A stretch of 62,000 nt of DNA from Phoronis australis (taxonomy: Eukaryota > Phoronida > Phoronidae): contig NMRA01000175.1 of NCBI GenBank assembly GCA_002633005.1, positions 199,677 through 261,676 on the forward strand. The letters are read 5' to 3'. Positions 56,016-62,000 of this stretch are shown piece after piece. How positions within the stretch are numbered: position 1 is the first letter of the stretch; each line of letters opens with the position of its first letter. The translations under genes were made by a program, and so were the position numbers. The notes below the pieces were generated by a model. That model was not told the DNA's origin and made no database searches. It was given only the letters and a program-made list of their open reading frames with translations.

Positions 56016-57637
56016 AAAGAGACAAGGTGATGTAATTTTGACATTTATGACCAGCAGGGATCGAAGGGGTGAAACAGGTGGCTCAGAGAATGCAGGCCCG
56101 TTGCCGGGGGGGGGGGAGGTTCGGGAGTTCGATCGAGCCCCCCGCGGAAAAGGTCCAGCCCCAGCCTATCAGATAGGTCATAGATGGGCAACAAAAATTG
56201 TTGCAGCTACTGGCATTATTAACTACAATGATAACTAAGTAATACTAACTACATAACTAAGTTATACTAACTACAATGATAATTAAGTTAGTAATAGTTT
56301 TGAACGTGACTCTGATTCAAAGCGCGTCACCTAATCATTTGGCCGTACCCGGCCAATTTCGCCCGAGTGATGTTTGCGTAGATGACAGGAATCGTACAGA
56401 TGATTACAGGAGGCTTTATGTTATTCATCGACATTGAATGCGCGTGATGTCTGCAGTATAGGGTAACAAGGGAGTCTAGAAGTAAATGTCTATGCGTAGC
56501 TAAGCTATATAGCAGCGAGAAGGCTCCCAAAAAGGAGTGCGGTCTGTATGCCTTAAAATCGACCAAGAAACAAAACAGGAGAAAATAGGTCTATCTGCTA
56601 CGTTGGTGTACTCAGTGCTAGCATAACGGTAAAGTGCAGGCATTTTCAAATTTCGAATTGAAAGTGATCGTCAAGTATGTTATTTATCAAGTGTCCACTT
56701 TGATTGTGGATTGGTGGATTGAAATGCACGAGTGTACACATGTGTGCGATTCCATGCTTTTATATTCAGTTGACGCCGAAGGAAAGCTCATTACACGCAG
56801 TCTTCGTGGTCGCTCAAAACCAGTCATTTACCTACCATGTTTTGTTGCAATGAGAAAACCCCGATGAGCATGTTCACATTGTTAAGAAAAAGCAGGTCTA
56901 GACCTAATAAAAACTTTGCTCAGCGAAGAAAGTGTTCTCCTGTCAATCAGTGTCAATGGCGCTCAGCCTCGAAGACTTCATACGAGCAACAAACTTGATG
57001 GAAAAGATTTCCAAGGTTACATGTCACTATTCGGAAGGTCCACTACTCCGAAGTTTCGCTACCTTCGAAAGTTCACTACTTCGAATGTGTACAATTACTC
57101 AGACTGGTCTGCTAATGCGTCGGAACTGACATAAATGAGATATTGTATTTGTGTCTATTTAGGAACCATTTAAAGGGTATACAAGAGTTGAATAGTTAAT
57201 AAAACATTGATTACATTGTTTGCAAATGAGCTCAGTTCCAATCATTGCCAGTCGTGATACTTGAATCTAACTAACATCATTCTCAAGCAGGGACAACATC
57301 TGGGGCACGGGTCAAGGCTGCGACGACTAACGGCGGTTTTACATTTAAGACTGAATGGGGCTCTTTGGCTTCGTGAAGAATGACAGGGACAGGGTAGCCT
57401 ACTAACGACATTTAGTTTCGACTCGGCCGTGCGCGTGGTTCTGGTGGGTGAGGTTGAGGCGCAGCCCTGAACTTTTCAATCGCTCTGTGAAATGATGCGA
57501 TCTCGACATGGATTTGATGAATGTATCGTGTTGATAATTCATCATTATACCACAATATTAGCCTCGAATGGCAGATACAACCGTGTAATAACCCATAAAG
57601 TTATCTCACTAGTGAGATAACATTTTGGCGGGAAACC
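56016..57637. other. No gene recognised
   Basis: A G-run and GTTCGATCGA..CCCCC palindrome near 56108-56143 resembles one at 28216-28246. TAACTA/ATACTAACTAC short repeats occur at 56220-56290. Open frames here lack motifs. Confidence 0.4.
57025..57095 (-). repeat. GTTCACTA/TTCGGAAG short repeat cluster, inverted partner of 58605-58700
   Basis: Tandem 15-18-bp units reading TCGGAAGGTCCACTACTCCG, TTTCGCTACC and TTCGAAAGTTCACTACTTCG. The same units in the opposite orientation lie 1.5 kb to the right, so the pair could be the ends of an element of about 1.7 kb. Confidence 0.55.
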
Positions 57638-57711
57638 GAGGTCGGATTCGAATTCGGGCCTCAAGAGTTAAGAGTCGTCGACTTTACCACTACACCACTC
57701 AGCGGCTGACG
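57638..57711 (-). repeat. tRNA-derived sequence (SINE head or tRNA pseudogene)
   Basis: On the minus strand TGGTGTAGTGGTAAAGTC (A-box-like) and, about 35 nt further, CGAATTCGAATCCGACC (B-box-like) are spaced as in a tRNA. The anticodon arm and acceptor stem do not pair well, so it is not a functional tRNA. Downstream on this strand GTTATCTCACTAGTGAGATAAC (57602-57620 region) is a small palindrome. Confidence 0.5.
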
Positions 57712-58252
57712 TCATCGAACGTGAAAATAGAATACTTAAATGAGCACGCGCAACAATCGCATATTCAGCAAAGGGCATTGCACCAACGTTTATACGCTAT
57801 GAAAAATAAGACGCATAATTTCCATAAAAACGATATTTTAATTCAGTGAAATTTTTCTCTCGTGTTCTCTCACTTGTAAATCACCGATCTCAAATTTGAA
57901 TGCAGGTATCGTGTCGTCGGGATCCTTTGACTTGAGCATTATAGTCAGTTACCAGTGGTAACCTACTTTACCAGACGATATTTTCCAGGTCGAAGCTTGG
58001 CGTGATAAAATGTGTAGTAAGCTAAAATAGTTGCTACACCTTAAGTTATAGATTCACTTTATTTCTATTTTGTTTTATTTTTCAATTGGTTTTGAGTAAA
58101 AGCATTATTTGACAAAATATCTCGGCTTTTCTTAAAAGGTCACGACCTCCGACCCCGGGACTCTGACATAGAAAGTAGTTACAAAGCCGAGGCGAGTCGA
58201 GAAAGGTAGATCGATTCATTGCAATGTTTCTCGTTCAGTATGTGGTATAAAA

Positions 58253-58412
58253 AGATTATTACATGTTCTCAGTCGTTATCCCCCTTATCTAGAGCCCTCG
58301 TGTATTTTGTAGAATTATCACCCTAGGGGCTAACGCCATTCGGACGATAATTCTCCAAAATCCACTCGGGCTCTAGATAAGGGGGGATAACGACTTCGCC
58401 ATGTAATAATCT
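58253..58412. mobile_element. Hairpin MITE, 160 bp
   Basis: AGATTATTACATG, then GTCGTTATCCCCC and TTATCTAGAGCC and ATTTTG.AGAATTATC on the left are mirrored almost perfectly on the right, leaving a loop of about 30 nt (near 58325-58350). Flanked by A/T-rich sequence (AAAA / ATATATA), consistent with a TA-target MITE. Confidence 0.75.
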
Positions 58413-58604
58413 ATATATATCTTTACTTCATATTCTTTAAAAATTCAAATACGCAATCATTTGCCAGTATTTGTAAGACACGCAAGCAAATTTCGCATGC
58501 GCATGAAATCTGGGCGTTGCTTTCAGTATAGGTACGCTACTCAATAATTGAAGTATCGTTTATTTTTGCATGTAAAAGTATAAAAATTACACCTGAGTCC
58601 GAGA

Positions 58605-58700
58605 TTTTAGATACTTTCGGAGTAGTGAACCTTCGGAGTAGCGAACCTTGGGAAGAGTGAACCTTCCAAATAGTGAACCTTCCAAATAGTGAACCTCCCG
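58605..58700 (+). repeat. AGTGAACCTTC tandem cluster
   Basis: Five or six diverged units of about 17-18 bp of the form CGGAGTAGTGAACCTT / CCAAATAGTGAACCTT. Reverse-complement partner of 57025-57095. Confidence 0.8.
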
Positions 58701-58954
58701 AAAAGTGGGATCCTGTTTTCAGCAATGTAAGCAACTTAAGTAACACGCAAAACTACAAGCAGATAAAAATTTCGTCAAGTCATTCTTCTGCTAAATATTT
58801 CAGTCCAAGTATGTAATGAGGTGTAATCACTCACATAAGCACGCCTGATTTGAAAGTTTGGCAGGACTCAGTAGGGGTAACGCGAGAACGTTCTCTGTCT
58901 GGACCACATTACATCCGAATTTGAGCCCCGTTCTTTGCGAGCAACCCTTACTTC

Positions 58955-59150
58955 AGGTATTACGAATTCCGTCTCATCTCAGAAACATAGAGCTGAGAGT
59001 CATCGTTGCGTATACAGATTGACCCCGCCCCCTTAATTAAGCTGCCTCAAGGGCCTTACTGAAAACTCTACAATGTCGACGTTTGGAAAATATCGAAGGT
59101 CCACCGTTCTAGAATTCGAACCACCCCCACGAAATGCTGGCTACGAGCCT
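58955..59150. repeat. Dispersed repeat, copy 2 (partner 28745-28920)
   Basis: Shares the ordered words listed for 28745-28920 and carries an extra segment of about 40 bp (CCCCTTAATTAAGC region). The open frame beginning MSTFGKYRRSTV arises from this repeat. Confidence 0.6.
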
Positions 59151-59389
59151 GGAATGATGATATCAATGTCGGATTTAGGATGTCGCGAGGATGCCAACCA
59201 GGGCCATCCAGGTACTTGCCTGAGAGCCTCACAAGGTTTCCATGCCGGGCTTTAAAAAGGATGTCACAAATTCGCTATGTGCAAGTATACGAATACGTCA
59301 TGAAGTGCCTTCTTGTGAGTTCACAAAGCATGGTCTACAGCAGCATAGTGATTTCCACACGAAACAAGCAAAATAGGAACATAATATGA

Positions 59390-61020
59390 AGCGCTAAAGG
59401 GTCCTTAAACGAGTACCTTTCTGCACGATGAAATGTGCTCAATCAACGTGTAGTTTTGCTTAACCAACCCGTACTTTTGCTTAAACAACGCACAGTTTTA
59501 CTTATAACGTGCTGAATTTGTTATTCGTTATGTCCAGTCAAAGATAAGTTTACATTCAGTACGTAAAGGCGCCATCATTTACGTGGTCACTTGATAAGAG
59601 TTTGCAACATTCTTGGGCAAATTCGGAATATCATATCTCAAAATGAGTGATTGAATTCTTTTGAAACTTTCAAATACTATGCTTTATGCTAGTAATTGTT
59701 TCTAAATGTTCCACTGTTGTACCGAGGGCTATCAAAATGATTGGACTTTGAGATTTTCATGAGAAAATCAAAACTATATGAAACGAAAACCAAAATTATA
59801 ACATAGAAAACTGTAACGATGTTTTTGAAAATTCATTTTCAAGATTTATACTAAGCAAAATTTGGTTAATATATTTTTGATGACGTTGTTGTGCTATCGA
59901 CTTACCTTCTTTTTACTAAATTTTGACAAAAAAACTCATGGTCACGGGAGCCAATTTCGTGAACATGCAAAAATCAAACTTTAATAACCTTTCTACTTTC
60001 AAAAGGTATGTACTTTTACTGAGTAAAATCTATAGTTTTGTACATATTTTGGTAAGTACACAGACTTTTCGATAAGACCTTACGTAACCACTGTTTGTGA
60101 AGGGAGCATTCGAAGTGAATGTTTATTAGCATGAATTATGAGTTCTGAAAATTTATGATGTAATGATATACAAACGGATTTCATTAAATTCATTGGCCAT
60201 GAAATTTGAATAATAACGGTCATTATTTGCATGAGTTATGCAAATTCTTCATGTAATAGCCTGCAGCTGCAAACTGATTTCGTTAAATTAATTGACGTTT
60301 ATAGAAACATGGATGTTAACCGACTCCATATAATTTACCTGTGGTACTTGGTACCCCAGTTATATAACCACAAGCATGTTTTTTTTAGTAATGGCGACCT
60401 TAATTTGCATAATTAATGCAAATTCGCGATTCATACATCTGCAAATGGTTATAGTCAATTCACTAACCTTAGAAACATAGGTAACAATATTAAAATAACC
60501 TCATGTCTTGGTAAGTAAGCTATAATCGAATAAAGAATTTTGCATAACGATGACGTTAATTTTTTGCAATAAAACTATTCAGTTTAATTAGAAAAAAGAA
60601 AGAAATACCGATAGCAGCGTGAAATATTTGAATGTACAAATTAACATGCTATTTGACTTGACCCAAAACCACTATACACCCGTTTTTGAAGATATTTGTA
60701 ACAATATTAAAAGGAATTACGCGACCTACGTGAAGCTATCATGAAATGAACAATGATTAGAAATCAAACACGATGGATTGAACACGGTTAGAAGCCATCG
60801 AAATATTTTCTAGTTCGTGAAAATATTATCAGAATAATTTTGACTAGAACAGAGAAACAATTACATATCAAACTAAATTAGAAGTAAGCAATTTTAACAA
60901 GTTGTAGCACAGAAGTAGAGACGGTAAGTTATCTGATAATAATTAGAATATTTTAGTCAGCGATTATAATGCTGTTAAAAATAAGTACTGCAGACAACTC
61001 CTCGGTGGATGGGCCAGTTT
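59390..61020. other. No gene recognised
   Basis: Very AT-rich. Direct echoes such as GCATGA.TTATG...AAATTCTTCATG (60160-60260) and TGCATAATTAATGCAAATTCG (60408-60430) suggest old small repeats. Nothing coding is supported. Confidence 0.4.
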
Positions 61021-62000
61021 CTTTGATGACAGAAGTCAGAAGTAAAACAGTTGAAAACAATAAAGTGCCAAGCACAGATGGCTTCTCAGCTGAATTTCAT
61101 ATTTTTTCTGAAAAGATCTGTCAATATTTTTCTACGTTCATATAATAACAGCTTTGTGAATGTTTTTTTGCCAGTAAGTCAAAATCAAGATGTGATTTCT
61201 TGTCTCCCAATGGACAATAAACCAAGACAGCATCTTAAAAATGGTACCTTATTTCTTTACTATGACTAGTTATAAAATTCTAACTGGCTGTCACGCCCTA
61301 AGACTGAAGTTCGTAATTAGGTCAATTGTTTATGGATTTATTAAAGTGAGACATATACATGTAGGCAAGAACAGGAGTATTTATGACCTGTAGACAGTGG
61401 AAATTGATCTTCTCGGCCTTCTTGCACTAGTTGACTTCGAGAAGGCATTTGGTTCTCTTTCGTGTACGTTCTTGTACAAGATACCTAGAAGAGTACCAAA
61501 TCCGGTTTTGGCTTATGAACAAATATTGAAAACGAAGTTTCCATCCACCTCCCTGAAACAAAATGATGCTCTGTAACCCTCGAAAATCCTCAAATGTTTG
61601 GATATTTGAAAACTGTTTCAAAGTCTACTGAACGGGCAAGCATGGCCTACGCTTTTACCGAATTACACGACAACTGTGGGGAAATACCACCCACTAAGAA
61701 CCATAATATCCAATTTTTGACGTAGAGAGTACAAGTCTTCAGATGATTCGCGATTGTTTATATTGCAAGGTTGACAACAATGATGTATCAGCACCTGGCA
61801 GAACGAGAATTGTGCGAAATTATCATGACAGGGTTTAGTACCCTATAAATTTTTAGCTGCACTGAAAATTTTATTGACTAGTGTAAAATCCTGAGAGAAG
61901 ACCCACAGATTTACAGTGGGAAAAGAGATGCTTCCCCGTTTGCAGAGAATTTTAGAGAAGACAGCTTCCTGAGTGTACCTAAAAGGAAACACTAGAAATC
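61020..62000 (+). pseudogene. Decayed LINE reverse transcriptase
   Basis: In shifting plus-strand frames: VENNKVPSTDGFSAEFHIFF (family 'NNKsPGtDGlpaEFYkfF'), then VNVFLPVSQNQDVISCLP, KPRQHLKN (family 'KPRqflkNWRPIsLL'), and near 61425-61470 LLALVDFEKAFGSLS (motif A 'l.DFeKAFDsis', catalytic Asp retained, the second Asp now Gly). The order and spacing fit an L1/Tx1-like LINE reverse transcriptase. Multiple stops and frameshifts; it runs off the window edge, so the 3' part is not seen. Confidence 0.7.

Noticed and set aside
57638-57711. Functional tRNA gene
   Set aside because: A- and B-box-like words are present, but the acceptor and anticodon stems do not pair well.

Overview
This is nuclear DNA from an animal, most likely a marine invertebrate such as a cnidarian, lancelet or hemichordate. 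The evidence is AT-rich sequence with widely spaced exons bounded by GT/AG sites, animal-type modules (C-type lectin, TLDc, PAN/Apple, SLC52 riboflavin transporter), and very heavy loads of DIRS-type, Harbinger, LINE and MITE-like mobile DNA. The species cannot be named from the sequence. Several stretches occur twice in near-identical form on either side of an 'n' or N-run. This looks like two diverged haplotypes of a polymorphic genome laid end to end by the assembler.

Host genes. (1) Minus strand, 2074-3789: a two-exon model encoding a signal peptide, a coiled-coil stalk and the first half of a C-type lectin fold, joined in phase to a complete TLDc domain. A second copy of the lectin exon (5109-5354) has lost its first half, including signal peptide and promoter. 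(2) Plus strand, 12525-37425: I join four small, phase-compatible exons into a 331-residue secreted protein with signal peptide, C-type lectin domain, Thr-rich mucin-like linker and PAN/Apple-like domain. Its 6-10 kb introns hold most of the repeats and two of the haplotype duplications. (3) Minus strand, 43401-51394: an SLC52-family riboflavin transporter, with a long main exon (50099-51394) and a terminal exon (43401-43598) carrying the last two membrane segments. A decayed duplicate of that terminal exon (47879-48076) lies inside the intron.

Mobile DNA. 1-1668 holds a broken protein-primed family B DNA polymerase (Polinton/adintovirus-like) whose 3' half is present twice as a 574-bp inverted repeat. 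27153-30057 is a fold-back element whose ends are built from about 140-bp units. 38420-40724 is a Harbinger element with TAA target duplications. 51612-56015 is a DIRS-type tyrosine-recombinase retrotransposon with inverted termini and gag, RT-RNase H and recombinase remnants. The right edge (about 61030-62000) is a decayed LINE reverse transcriptase. Many hairpin MITEs, a 690-bp palindromic array that switches orientation, a tRNA-derived sequence and microsatellites fill the rest. Long stretches, notably 6.6-12.5 kb, 30-35 kb and 59.4-61 kb, contain nothing I can call a gene.
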